From: Micromonospora rosaria
GTDB taxonomy: Bacteria; Actinomycetota; Actinomycetes; Mycobacteriales; Micromonosporaceae
Assembly: GCF_001567585.1 (NCBI RefSeq)
Contig: NZ_LRQV01000012.1
Coordinates: 1 to 64,000, forward strand
Direction: 5' to 3'
Length of the DNA: 64,000 nt
Below are positions 37,543 through 45,476 of this stretch, piece by piece. The notes below the pieces were generated by a model. That model made no database searches, had not been told where the DNA came from, and saw only the letters and a list, made by a program, of their open reading frames with translations. Numbering within the stretch: the first letter of the stretch is position 1; every line of letters begins with the position of its first letter. The position numbers and the translations under genes were made by a program.

Positions 37543-38552
37543 GACCAGCCCCGGGCGACCAGGACGCACGCGTCGTCCCGCCGGACCCCGGCGTCCCGCA
37601 GCAGGGTGGCGGCCACCACGGTCGGGGCCCGCCCGGCCAGGCCGGGGTAGTCCTCCAGCGACCAGCGGTCGACCACGCCGTCGCTGTGCATGACCAGCAG
37701 GGCGCCCGGGTCGAACGGGTAGTCGTACTCCCGCACGACGGGGCGCTGGTGTCCGGCGATCCCGGGCAGCGAGACGAGGCCCCGACGCCGTCCGCCCTCG
37801 ACCACCACCATGGCGGAGATGTTGCCCAGTCCGGCGTACCGGAGCAAGCCGGCCACCGAATCCAGCTCGGCGACGGCCAACGCGGCGCCCCGGGTGTGCG
37901 ACATCGCCCGGTGCAGGTGCTGCACCACCGCAGCGGGGGGCGCGGCGGGCGCGGCGCGGAAGGCGGCCAGCGCGGCGTCGCTGGCCGCCGAGGCGAGCGG
38001 CCCGTGTCCGAGCCCGTCGCAGACCAGGACCTGGTGCCGCCCCTCGACCACCCGGACGGCGTACCCGTCGCCGCTGACCGACTCACCGGTGAGCGGCCGG
38101 GTGATGCCGTCCGCCCAACTCGGCGGCGGGGTCGCCGACGGCCAGACCTGGACGACGAAGACGGTGCCCCGACCGGGCCGGGAGTACCCGTCCGACCAGC
38201 TCGCCTGCCGGACGATGGCGCCGAGACCGATGCCCAGCGTGCCGGTGGTGGAGTGGCCGTCCCGGGAGGAGACGGTCACGTCGGCCATGCCCGGCCCCGA
38301 GTCGACCGCGATCAGCTCCACCCCGGCCTGCCCGTCCTGGCGGACCGGACGCAGCAGCAGGGCGCCCTCGTCGGCGTGCTTGACCAGGTTGCTGGTCAGC
38401 TCGGCGGCGACGATGGCCAGGTCGGCGGTGCGGGCGGCCCCCAGGTCGAGCTGCGCGCCCAGCCGCTCGGCCGCCCGGCGGACCGCGCTGGCGGCGCTGC
38501 TGCTCTCCACCCGGAACCAGGTGCCCCGGTCGGGAACCCCGTCGGCGATCAC
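37539..38552 (-). CDS. RsbX-like protein: ATPase domain fused to PP2C/SpoIIE phosphatase
   Basis: 337 residues. The N-terminal half (about 1-140) is an RsbT-type ATPase (AAELTSNLVKHADEG, VDSGPGM, GTLGIGLGAIVRQ) and the C-terminal half a small PP2C phosphatase (VCDGLGHGPLAS, VMHSDGVVDR, DDACVLVA). This composite matches the RsbX-type phosphatase that resets RsbR and RsbS after stress. The GTG at 38552 is favoured because it overlaps the rsbT stop as GTGA; GTG at 38561 is an alternative. Confidence 0.87.
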   Translation of the reverse strand: MIADGVPDRGTWFRVESSSAASAVRRAAERLGAQLDLGAARTADLAIVAAELTSNLVKHADEGALLLRPVRQDGQAGVELIAVDSGPGMADVTVSSRDGHSTTGTLGIGLGAIVRQASWSDGYSRPGRGTVFVVQVWPSATPPPSWADGITRPLTGESVSGDGYAVRVVEGRHQVLVCDGLGHGPLASAASDAALAAFRAAPAAPPAAVVQHLHRAMSHTRGAALAVAELDSVAGLLRYAGLGNISAMVVVEGGRRRGLVSLPGIAGHQRPVVREYDYPFDPGALLVMHSDGVVDRWSLEDYPGLAGRAPTVVAATLLRDAGVRRDDACVLVARGWS

Positions 38553-38968
38553 CGGGACCACTTGGTGACGGTGATCCGGGTGCCCTGCCCCGCCGCGGTG
38601 TCGATCTCGAACTCGTCGACCAGCCGGCGGGCCCCGCTCAGCCCGAGGCCGAGCCCCCCGCCGGTGGTGTACCCGTCGGTCAGCGCGAGGTCCAGGTCGG
38701 CGATGCCGGGCCCGGAGTCGGCGAAAACGATCCGCACGCCCCGCCGCCGGCCGTTGTCGGCGGTCATCACGTCGACGGTCCCGCCACCGCCGTAGACCAG
38801 GGTGTTACGGGCCAGTTCGCTGGCCGCGGTGACCAGCTTGGTCTGGTCGACCAGGGAGAGCTTGACGGCCACCGCGACGGCCCGGACGAGCTGACGGACC
38901 CGGACCACGTCCTCGTCGGCGCGGACCTCCTGGGTCTGCGGCTGCCCCAGGTCGACGCCGACGGTCAT
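38549..38968 (-). CDS. rsbT: Stressosome switch kinase RsbT
   Basis: 139 residues, a lone GHKL serine/threonine kinase. N-box SELARNTLVYGGGG, G1 DSGPGIAD and G2 GGGLGLGLSGARRLV are intact. It phosphorylates RsbR and RsbS, then leaves the complex to activate downstream partners. ATG overlaps the rsbS stop as ATGA. Confidence 0.95.
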   Translation of the reverse strand: MTVGVDLGQPQTQEVRADEDVVRVRQLVRAVAVAVKLSLVDQTKLVTAASELARNTLVYGGGGTVDVMTADNGRRRGVRIVFADSGPGIADLDLALTDGYTTGGGLGLGLSGARRLVDEFEIDTAAGQGTRITVTKWSR

Positions 38969-39399
38969 CTGGACGCCGTCGTCTCGGTGGCGGGACCGCC
39001 GTCCGGCCCGGCGTCGTCCTCGTCCTCGTCGAGGTCCTGGTCGTCGTCGCGGGCGGCGGCGATGAGCTCCATGCCCCGTTCGACGTTGAGCGCCGTCCGG
39101 ATGCCGTTGAGCGACAGGCCCAGCTCGACCAGGGTGATCGCGACGGCGGGACGCATCCCGACCACCACCGTCTCGGCGTCGAGCACCTTGGAGATCGAGG
39201 CGATGGTGGAGAGCATCCGGCCGACGAACGAGTCGACGATGTCGAGCGCGGTGATGTCGATCAGGACGCCGTGCGCGCCGGTGGCGACGATCCGCTCGGC
39301 CAGGTCCTCCTGGAGCTGCACGGCGGTCTGGTCGGACATGTCCACCTGGATGGAGACCAGCAGGATACTGCCGATCTTGAGGATCGGTACCCGTTCCAT
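38965..39399 (-). CDS. rsbS: Stressosome scaffold protein RsbS
   Basis: 144 residues, one STAS domain. Ser57 in ALDIVDSFVGRML corresponds to the serine phosphorylated by RsbT. The last 25 residues are a very acidic tail (DDDQDLDEDEDDAGPD), longer than in Bacillus RsbS. Start ATG overlaps the rsbR stop (TGATG). Confidence 0.95.
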   Translation of the reverse strand: MERVPILKIGSILLVSIQVDMSDQTAVQLQEDLAERIVATGAHGVLIDITALDIVDSFVGRMLSTIASISKVLDAETVVVGMRPAVAITLVELGLSLNGIRTALNVERGMELIAAARDDDQDLDEDEDDAGPDGGPATETTASR

Positions 39400-40256
39400 C
39401 ACTGCCCCCGACGTGCCCGGCGGCCCATCTCGACGCCGGTGCTGCGCAGCACGTGACGCAGCGCGTCGGCCAGGCTCGCCTTGGTGGCGATGTCGCCGAA
39501 CTCGATGCCGAGGGCGACGATGGTCTGGGCGATCTGCGGGCGGATGCCGGAGATGATGCAGTCCGCGCCCATCAGCCGGGCGGCCACCACGGTCTTCAGG
39601 ATGTGCTGGGCGACCTGGGTGTCCACCGCCGGAACCCCGGTGATGTCGATGATCGCGTACGGCGAGCCGGTGTCCACCAGTGTCTGGAGCAGGCGCTCCA
39701 TCACCACCTGGGCGCGGGCCGAGTCCAGGGTGCCGACCAGCGGCACCGCGACGACGCCCTCCCAGAGCTTGACCACCGGGGTGGAGAGTTCGAGCAACTG
39801 CTCGGCCTGGTCGGCGATCAGGCTCTCCCGGGTCCGGACGTAGCTCTCGAAGGTGAACAGCCCCATCTGGTCGATCAGCGCGGAGTAGGCCACGTAGTCG
39901 CGCAGCGCCTCCGTGCCGCCCGCGACCTCCAGCGTCTCCAGCAGGACGTCCTTGAGCGCGAAGACGCTGATCGCCGTCTCGGTGGCCGAGAGGCCCTGCC
40001 GGGCCCGGCCCCGGGACAGCTCGGCGAGTTCGGCGCGGAGTTCGCCGCCGCCCTCGTCGGCCAGGTCGACGAGGCCCTGGTCCCCGAAAGCGATCATGAT
40101 GCGGTGCAGGTCCTGCACCTGGCGGAGCAGCTCGGCGTGGCTGAGCCGGCCCCGCATCTGGGCGGCCACGATCTCGGTCCACCGCAGCGTGATCCGCTCG
40201 CCGTGCTCCCTGAGCAGACCGGCCAACCGGCCGCTCTGTTCGGCGGTCAACGCCAT
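39399..40256 (-). CDS. rsbR: Stressosome sensor/scaffold protein RsbR
   Basis: 285 residues. An N-terminal globin-like helical sensor domain (about 1-150) with no clear haem ligand is joined by a helix to a STAS domain (160-280). Both threonines phosphorylated in Bacillus RsbR have equivalents: Thr176 in PLVGTLD and Thr213 in VDTQVAQHI. First gene of a six-gene operon (40256 to 34640); its ATG follows a GGAGGGG ribosome site. Confidence 0.95.
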   Translation of the reverse strand: MALTAEQSGRLAGLLREHGERITLRWTEIVAAQMRGRLSHAELLRQVQDLHRIMIAFGDQGLVDLADEGGGELRAELAELSRGRARQGLSATETAISVFALKDVLLETLEVAGGTEALRDYVAYSALIDQMGLFTFESYVRTRESLIADQAEQLLELSTPVVKLWEGVVAVPLVGTLDSARAQVVMERLLQTLVDTGSPYAIIDITGVPAVDTQVAQHILKTVVAARLMGADCIISGIRPQIAQTIVALGIEFGDIATKASLADALRHVLRSTGVEMGRRARRGQ

Positions 40257-40415
40257 GGTTTCCCCTCCTTGACCTGGACCGCCGGACTCTATCACCGGCA
40301 CCTTGGCAACTAGTTGTCCCGTGGCAAAGAAATGACCTCGGGCACCCTGGCGGCTCCCGCTCTGCACACCCCCCGCCGGTGGGATACCGTTCCCCCGATA
40401 ACAGGAGGTCTCCGA

Positions 40416-40775
40416 ATGTCCCTGACGGTGCACACGGAACAGCGCGACGACGTCGTCGTCGTGTCGGTCGCGGGCGAACTGGACATGGCGACGGCACCGC
40501 AGCTCCAAGACCAGATCACCGACCTGCTCGACAAGGGCCGCAACCGCCTCGTGTTCGATCTGGCCGAGGTGTCGTTCTGCGACTCGACCGGTCTGTCCGT
40601 CTTCGTCCGCGCCAAGAACAGCTGCGACGAGGCCGGCGGCGAGGTCCGGTTGGCCGCCCCGCAGCGTGGCGTGCTGCGCATCCTCGAGGTCAGTGGGCTG
40701 GTCGAGGTGCTGCACACCTATCCGACGGTGGAGCAGGCGGTGGCCGGCGACCCCACGCCGACCTCGTCCTCCTGA
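40416..40775 (+). CDS. STAS anti-sigma factor antagonist, RsbV-like
   Basis: 119 residues. MSLTVHTEQRDDVVVVSVAGELD and phosphoserine Ser57 in FCDSTGLSVFV are typical of RsbV/SpoIIAA. ATG follows AGGAGG. It is divergent from the stressosome operon across 159 bases and is the obvious substrate for the SpoIIE phosphatase at that operon's end. No RsbW-like lone anti-sigma kinase or sigma-B gene lies next to it. The shared intergenic region probably holds both promoters; I could not place them firmly. Confidence 0.92.
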   Translation: MSLTVHTEQRDDVVVVSVAGELDMATAPQLQDQITDLLDKGRNRLVFDLAEVSFCDSTGLSVFVRAKNSCDEAGGEVRLAAPQRGVLRILEVSGLVEVLHTYPTVEQAVAGDPTPTSSS

Positions 40776-40785
40776 CCCCCGTCGC

Positions 40786-42054
40786 TCACCGCTCGTCCTC
40801 GACGAACCGGGGGCGAGCGATCACCATGCCCGCCGCCGTCTGCACCGCCAGCGCGGCCAGCAGGAACCCGATCGGCACGGTCCAGCCGCCGGTGGCCCCG
40901 TAGAGGACGCCGACCAGCAACGGGCCGAGCGCCGCGATGAGGTACCCGACGCTCTGGGTGAACGCCGACAGCGCGACCGTCCCCTCCGCCGTCCGGGCCC
41001 GCAGCCCGATGACCGCGAGCACCAGCGGGAACGAACTCTGCCCGACGGCCAGCAGCGCCGCCCACAGCAACGCCCCGTCGTGCGGGGCCACGGCGAGCCC
41101 GAGGTAGGCCAGCAGCATCGCCGTGGAGAGCGCCAGGATCACCGGACGCAGCGAGCGCAGCCGGCCGGCCAGGGTCGGCATCAGCATCGCGATCGGCACC
41201 CCCAGCGCGGTCACCGCCGCCAGCAGCAGGCCAGCGTCCCCGGCCCGGAAGCCGGCGTCGCGGAAGAGCTGGGCCAGCCACCCCATGACCGCGTACGCGC
41301 CGAGCGCCTGGGTGCCGAAGTAGAGTCCCATGGCCCAGCCGAGCCGGGTGCGACCGGGCCGGATCCGGCGCGGGTCGGGCGCGTCCGTCGCCGGGGTCGG
41401 GCGCGGTCCGGCCGCCCGGGCCCGCCGGGCCAGCGGCACCCACGGGAGTACGGCCGCCAGCGCCAGCCCGGCCCAGACGGCCAGCCCGGCCCGCCAGGAG
41501 CCGAAGGTGTGCGCGACCGGCACCGCCGCCGCGGCAGCCGCCGTCGCGCCGACGGTCATCGTCATCGAGTACGCGCCGGTGACCAGGCCGATCCGGTGTG
41601 GGAAGTGCTGTTTCACCAGCATCGGCAGCAGGATGTTGCCCACCGCGATCCCGGCCAGCGCCAGGGCGCTGTGCAGCAGGAAGACGACGCCCGAGCCGGT
41701 GGTGACCCGCAGCAGTTGCCCGAGCGCGAGCGCCAGCATCGCCGCGACCAGCACCCGGGGTGCCGCGTACCGGCGGACCAGCCGGGGGGTCAGCGCCCCG
41801 AAGAGCGCGAACGCGAGGGCGGGCAGGGTGGTGACGAGGCCGGCCACCACCCCGGAGAGCGCCAGGCCGGTACGGACCTCGTCGAGCAGGGCGCCCAGGC
41901 CGGTGATCGCGGCACGCAGGTTCAGCGCGACGAGCAGGATGCCGGCCAGCACCAGGAACCCGCCCGTGACCGGGGACCGGGGCGTCGGGTCGGGGCCCCG
42001 GGCGGGGGCGGCGGTACCGTGCGGGTCCGCGATCATGGTCGTCGACGGGGTCAT
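40786..42054 (-). CDS. MFS transporter of the CynX/NimT group
   Basis: 422 residues, 12 membrane helices. LNLRAAITGLGALLDEVR in the first helix and the conserved GNILLPMLVKQHFPHR loop are signatures of the CynX/NimT family (cyanate, 2-nitroimidazole and related exporters or importers). The ATG at 42054 has TAGGTT seven bases upstream and no ribosome site, so it looks leaderless. The FadR-type regulator is divergent, 50 bases away, and probably controls it. Confidence 0.88.
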   Translation of the reverse strand: MTPSTTMIADPHGTAAPARGPDPTPRSPVTGGFLVLAGILLVALNLRAAITGLGALLDEVRTGLALSGVVAGLVTTLPALAFALFGALTPRLVRRYAAPRVLVAAMLALALGQLLRVTTGSGVVFLLHSALALAGIAVGNILLPMLVKQHFPHRIGLVTGAYSMTMTVGATAAAAAAVPVAHTFGSWRAGLAVWAGLALAAVLPWVPLARRARAAGPRPTPATDAPDPRRIRPGRTRLGWAMGLYFGTQALGAYAVMGWLAQLFRDAGFRAGDAGLLLAAVTALGVPIAMLMPTLAGRLRSLRPVILALSTAMLLAYLGLAVAPHDGALLWAALLAVGQSSFPLVLAVIGLRARTAEGTVALSAFTQSVGYLIAALGPLLVGVLYGATGGWTVPIGFLLAALAVQTAAGMVIARPRFVEDER

Positions 42055-42061
42055 GACCTCG

Positions 42062-42067
42062 AACCTA
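42062..42067 (-). promoter_or_regulatory. Leaderless -10 box for the CynX/NimT-type transporter
   Basis: TAGGTT on the minus strand, seven bases before ATG at 42054. The 50-bp divergent gap also carries TACAA and TTGTA half-sites (42066 and 42096) that could bind the GntR regulator. Confidence 0.45.
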
Positions 42068-42104
42068 CAATCATGGGATGAATTCTGGACGGGAGTTGTA
42101 ACGG

Positions 42105-42803
42105 GTGACACCGTCGGTTGATTCCGCCCCGGTACCCCCGCGCGGGCGTCGGGTGCAGCAGACCATCGCCTCGCTACGGGACCGGATCCTGCGCGGCGAG
42201 TGGCCGGTGGGCGGCCGGATCCCGACCGAGCCGCAACTGGTCACCGCGCTCGGGGTGGGCCGCAACACCGTCCGGGAGGCGGTCCGCGCCCTGGTGCACG
42301 CCGGGGTGCTGGAGTGCCGCCAGGGCTCCGGCACGTACGTGGTGTCGACCGACGAGCTGGCCCCGGTGGTGGCCCGTCGGATCACCGACGACCAGCGGGC
42401 CGAGCTACGGATGGCCGAGGTGGTGGAGGTACGCCGGGCCTTCGAGGTGGAGGCCGCCCGGCTCGCCGCGCGCCGGCGTACCCCCGAGGACCTGGCGGCG
42501 CTCGACGGCGCGCTCGCCGCCCGGGAGGCCGCGTGGCACGGCGGCCGGGTCGCCGAGTTCGTGGAGGCCGACGCGGCGCTGCACACCGCGGTGGTGGCCG
42601 CCGCGCACAACGGCATGCTCGCCGAGCTGTACGCCTCGGTCGGCACCGCCCTGCGCAGCACCATCGCCCGCACGATGGGGGACGAACTGGCCCCCGAGCG
42701 GTACGTGGACCACGGCCGACTGGTCGACGCGATCCGGGCCGGCGACCCGGCGCGGGCGGCCCGGGAGGCCGGTGCTTTCCTGGAGCCTCCCCCGGGGGGA
42801 TAG
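42105..42803 (+). CDS. GntR regulator of the FadR/FCD subfamily
   Basis: 232 residues. The winged helix (about 12-80) has GGRIPTEPQLVTALGVGRNTVREAVRALVHAGVLECRQGSGTYV. The FCD helical ligand domain (about 95-225) has the EVRRAFEVEAA opening and a DAALHTAVVAAAHN metal-site segment. Divergent from the transporter it likely regulates. GTG at 42105. Confidence 0.92.
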   Translation: MTPSVDSAPVPPRGRRVQQTIASLRDRILRGEWPVGGRIPTEPQLVTALGVGRNTVREAVRALVHAGVLECRQGSGTYVVSTDELAPVVARRITDDQRAELRMAEVVEVRRAFEVEAARLAARRRTPEDLAALDGALAAREAAWHGGRVAEFVEADAALHTAVVAAAHNGMLAELYASVGTALRSTIARTMGDELAPERYVDHGRLVDAIRAGDPARAAREAGAFLEPPPGG

Positions 42804-42843
42804 GTTGCCCCCGATGGAAGACCGGACACCACGGGAGTAACCG

Positions 42844-43326
42844 ATGCTCAAGGGCTTCAAAGACTTCATCATGCGCGGCAACGTCGTCGACCTGGCGGTC
42901 GGTGTCGTCATCGGCGCCGCGTTCACCGGCGTGGTCACCCAACTGACCAAGTCGTTCCTGGAACCGTTGATCCGGGTGTTCGTGCTGCTGATCACCGGCA
43001 GCGAGAAGGGCATCGCCGGCACCGCCCCGGAGTTCCGGGGCATCGCCTTCGACTGGGTCGCCTTCGTCAACGCGCTGATCACGTTCCTGCTCACCGCAGC
43101 GGCGCTGTACTTCCTCGTCGTCTTCCCGATGAACAAGCTGGCCGAGCGGCGGCAGCGGGGCGAGGAGCCGCCGCCCGCCGCGCCGAGCGAGGAGGTCAAG
43201 CTGCTCACCGAGATCCGGGACGCCCTGGTCGCCGCCGGCCACGGCACGCCGGGACAGCAGCGCGGCGCGCTGGACGACGTGCTCGGCCGGCGTACCGACC
43301 CGCCCGTGCCGCCCGTCGGGCGCTGA
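42844..43326 (+). CDS. mscL: Large-conductance mechanosensitive channel MscL
   Basis: 160 residues. MLKGFKDFIMRGNVVDLAVGVVIGAAF is the classic N-terminal helix and TM1, TM2 is around residues 75-98, and a cytoplasmic helix follows. It opens under membrane tension on hypo-osmotic shock. GGGAG lies upstream of ATG. A strong terminator follows. Confidence 0.96.
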   Translation: MLKGFKDFIMRGNVVDLAVGVVIGAAFTGVVTQLTKSFLEPLIRVFVLLITGSEKGIAGTAPEFRGIAFDWVAFVNALITFLLTAAALYFLVVFPMNKLAERRQRGEEPPPAAPSEEVKLLTEIRDALVAAGHGTPGQQRGALDDVLGRRTDPPVPPVGR

Positions 43327-43342
43327 GGCGACCCCGCACATC

Positions 43343-43369
43343 GGCCCCTGTGGGAATCCCGCAGGGGCC
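43343..43369 (+). terminator. Hairpin terminator after mscL
   Basis: Arms GGCCCCTG (43343-43350) and CAGGGGCC (43362-43369), extended inward by GGG and CCC with one mismatch, so the stem is about 12 bp around AAT; a CCTCCTTT tail follows. Confidence 0.8.
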
Positions 43370-43377
43370 ACCTCCTT

Positions 43378-43393
43378 TCGTACGCATGTTCGA
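43378..43393. promoter_or_regulatory. LexA-like SOS box
   Basis: TCGTACGCATGTTCGA differs at one position from the actinobacterial SOS consensus TCGAAC-N4-GTTCGA. It lies immediately upstream of the -10 box of a leaderless small gene, where a bound LexA would block transcription. The function is inferred from the match alone. Confidence 0.5.
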
Positions 43394-43399
43394 TAGAGT
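43394..43399 (+). promoter_or_regulatory. Leaderless -10 box for the 93-residue protein
   Basis: TAGAGT, six bases before ATG at 43406, directly after the LexA-like box. Confidence 0.6.
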
Positions 43400-43405
43400 C
43401 CGGCC

Positions 43406-43687
43406 ATGGAGCAGCGGAAACACTGGTGGAACGGCAAGTGGGGCCGACTCGCCCGGCGGGACGTCTTCCTCCGGGTGGACGCCGACCGCTGGCACGTGGA
43501 GCAACGGGCCGGCGGCGCCGAGGGCGTCTCCCGGTTCTACGAGTACGGCAGCGCCGACGAGGCCGAGGAGACGGTCCGCGCCCTGCTCGACGGCCCGGAC
43601 ACCTGGCGGGAGCTGTCCCCGCGCCCACCCGGCGGCTGGGCCCCGCCGGCGGCTGACGACTGGCCACGGCCGGCAACGGGCGTTTAG
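43406..43687 (+). CDS. Small Trp-rich hypothetical protein under a LexA-like box
   Basis: 93 residues. The N-terminal 60 are compact and rich in Trp, Arg and Lys (HWWNGKWGRLARRDVFLRVDADRWHVEQ), then a DEAEETVRALL helix and a Pro/Trp-rich tail. No family recognised. It appears leaderless and has a near-consensus SOS operator, which suggests a DNA-damage-induced small protein. Confidence 0.75.
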   Translation: MEQRKHWWNGKWGRLARRDVFLRVDADRWHVEQRAGGAEGVSRFYEYGSADEAEETVRALLDGPDTWRELSPRPPGGWAPPAADDWPRPATGV

Positions 43688-43716
43688 CGGCGTACCGGAC
43701 AGGGAACCGCGCCACC

Positions 43717-44094
43717 ATGAGCCAGCAGGACACCGAGCAGCAGGCGACCATCTCCCGGGTCACCACCGGCATGCGGGTGGTCGACTCCACCGGTGCCGAC
43801 GTCGGCACCGTCGACCTGGTCCAGCGGGGTGACCCGAACGCGGTGACCGTCCAGGGCACCCCGAACGCCGACCCCGGCAGCAGCCTGGACGAGCTGATCG
43901 AGTCGACAGCGGTCGAGGAGCCGGAGGTCCCCGCCGACCTCGCCGCCCGGCTGCTGCACAGCGGCTACCTCAAGGTCTCCACCGACCTGGTCCCCACCGG
44001 CGCGGTGTACGTGCTGGCCGACCGGATCGCCGCCGTGGCCGACGGCGAACTCCGACTCACCGTCCCCGCCGCAGACCTCCCCTCCGAGGAGTAG
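43717..44094 (+). CDS. Hypothetical PRC-barrel-like protein
   Basis: 125 residues, no membrane segment. ISRVTTGMRVVDSTGADVGTVDLVQRGDP is a pattern common to PRC-barrel and DUF2171-like proteins, which bind RNA or photosynthetic or ribosomal partners in other bacteria; the function here is unknown. The acidic tail overlaps the convergent BenE-type gene by 38 bases. Confidence 0.75.
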   Translation: MSQQDTEQQATISRVTTGMRVVDSTGADVGTVDLVQRGDPNAVTVQGTPNADPGSSLDELIESTAVEEPEVPADLAARLLHSGYLKVSTDLVPTGAVYVLADRIAAVADGELRLTVPAADLPSEE

Positions 44095-45415
44095 CGCCGC
44101 CGACGCCGCCCCCGTCGTCGCGTGGCGCGCCGGGAGACACCAGCTGCTCGACAGGCTCCGCCTGGCCGGATGCCGACCCCGCCGCCTGATCTGATGCCGG
44201 CTCCGCTGCCTGGTCGGATGCCGGCCCCGCCGCCCGGCCGGATACCGGCCCCGGTCCGCCGGAGCGGCGGCGGAAGAGGAGCAGCATGAGCCAGCCGGCG
44301 AGCAGGCCCCAGAACGCGCCGCCCACGCCCAGCAGGGTCACCCCGGAGGCGGTCACCACGAAGGTGACCACGGCGGCCTCCCGGGAGTCGGCCTCGGCGA
44401 CCGCCGAGGAGACCGCGGTGGCCAGGGCGCCGAGCAGGGCCAGGCCGGCGACCGCCTCGATCAGCACCGGGGGCGAGAGCGCGACCAGGGCGGTGGCGAC
44501 CCCGGCGCCCAGGCCGAGCAGGGCCAGGCCGGTACCGGCGGTGACCGAGGCGATCCACCGGCGGTCCGGGTCCGGGTGGGCGTCCGGGCCGGCGGCGAGG
44601 GCGGCGCTGATCGCGGCGAGGTTGACCGCGTGCCCACCGGCGGGGGCGGCGGCCAGGCTGGCCAACCCGGTCGCCCGCAGGCCGGCGCCGAAGGGTGGGC
44701 GGTAGCCGTAGCCGACCAGGACCGCCATCCCCGGTACGTTCTGCGCGGCCATGGTGACCAGGAAGAGCGGCAGCGCCAGGCCGACCACCGCCGAGACCGT
44801 CCAGGCCGGCGCGGTCAGCTCGAACACCGGCCGGAAGCCGGGTCCACCGGCGGCCCCCACACCCGAGGTGGTGAGGGCGATCGCCACCACCGCCACGGCC
44901 AGCGCGGCGGGCACCGCCCAGCGGCGGGCGTACCGGTGCAGCAGCAGCCAGGTGAGGACGACGGGGGCGGCGAGCGCGGGTACCTCGACCAGGGCCCGCA
45001 CCGGCGCGGTACACAACGGGAGCAGCACCCCGGCGAGCATCGCGCCGGCGATCGGCGTGGGGATCGCCGCGACGGCCCGGCTCAGCGCGGGGAAGAGCCC
45101 GGCGGCCACGATCAGCGCGCCGGAGACGAGGAACGCGCCGACCGCCGCCGGCCAGCCGCCGGGGATCGGGCCGGTCGCCACCAGCAGCGCCGCCCCCGGG
45201 GTGGACCAGGCGACGCTCATCGGGATCCGGTACCGCAGCCCGAGCCAGGCGGCGGCCAGCCCGGAGGTGACGCAGAGCGCGAGCAGGCCCGAGGCGGCCT
45301 GCGCGTCGGTCGCGCCGGCCGCGCGCAGGCCGGCGAGCACGACGGTGAACGAGCTGGCGAAGCCGACCAGGGCCGTCACCACCCCGGCCACCAGCGGTTG
45401 AGTCCGTCCCGCCAT
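44057..45415 (-). CDS. BenE/YdcO-family benzoate-type proton symporter
   Basis: 452 residues, about 12 helices. AGVVTALVGFASSFTVVLAGLRAAGAT, VAWSTPGAALLV and IPTPIAGAMLAGVLL are typical of the BenE benzoate:H+ symporter family. No benzoate-degrading genes are present, so the substrate is not fixed. After the last helix, the C-terminal 75 residues are low complexity (repeats of the type PASDQAAE), and their coding sequence overlaps the 3' end of the opposite gene. ATG follows GGGGAGGG. Divergent from an XRE-cupin regulator. Confidence 0.85.
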   Translation of the reverse strand: MAGRTQPLVAGVVTALVGFASSFTVVLAGLRAAGATDAQAASGLLALCVTSGLAAAWLGLRYRIPMSVAWSTPGAALLVATGPIPGGWPAAVGAFLVSGALIVAAGLFPALSRAVAAIPTPIAGAMLAGVLLPLCTAPVRALVEVPALAAPVVLTWLLLHRYARRWAVPAALAVAVVAIALTTSGVGAAGGPGFRPVFELTAPAWTVSAVVGLALPLFLVTMAAQNVPGMAVLVGYGYRPPFGAGLRATGLASLAAAPAGGHAVNLAAISAALAAGPDAHPDPDRRWIASVTAGTGLALLGLGAGVATALVALSPPVLIEAVAGLALLGALATAVSSAVAEADSREAAVVTFVVTASGVTLLGVGGAFWGLLAGWLMLLLFRRRSGGPGPVSGRAAGPASDQAAEPASDQAAGSASGQAEPVEQLVSPGAPRDDGGGVGGATPRRGGLRRGR

Positions 45416-45435
45416 GACCACCCTCCCCATCCGCT

Positions 45436-45451
45436 GTTCCGTAAACGGAAC
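45436..45451. promoter_or_regulatory. 16-bp palindrome, probable operator of the XRE-cupin regulator
   Basis: GTTCCGT-AA-ACGGAAC, perfect 7-nt arms, centred in the 61-bp gap between the divergent BenE-type and XRE-cupin genes. A dimeric repressor here would control both. Confidence 0.65.
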
Positions 45452-45476
45452 GGCGACCGTGTAGCACCATAGCGGC

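Noticed and set aside
40257..40415. Sigma-B-type promoter in the rsbR/rsbV gap
   Set aside because: I could not find a -35 and -10 pair with acceptable spacing on either strand.
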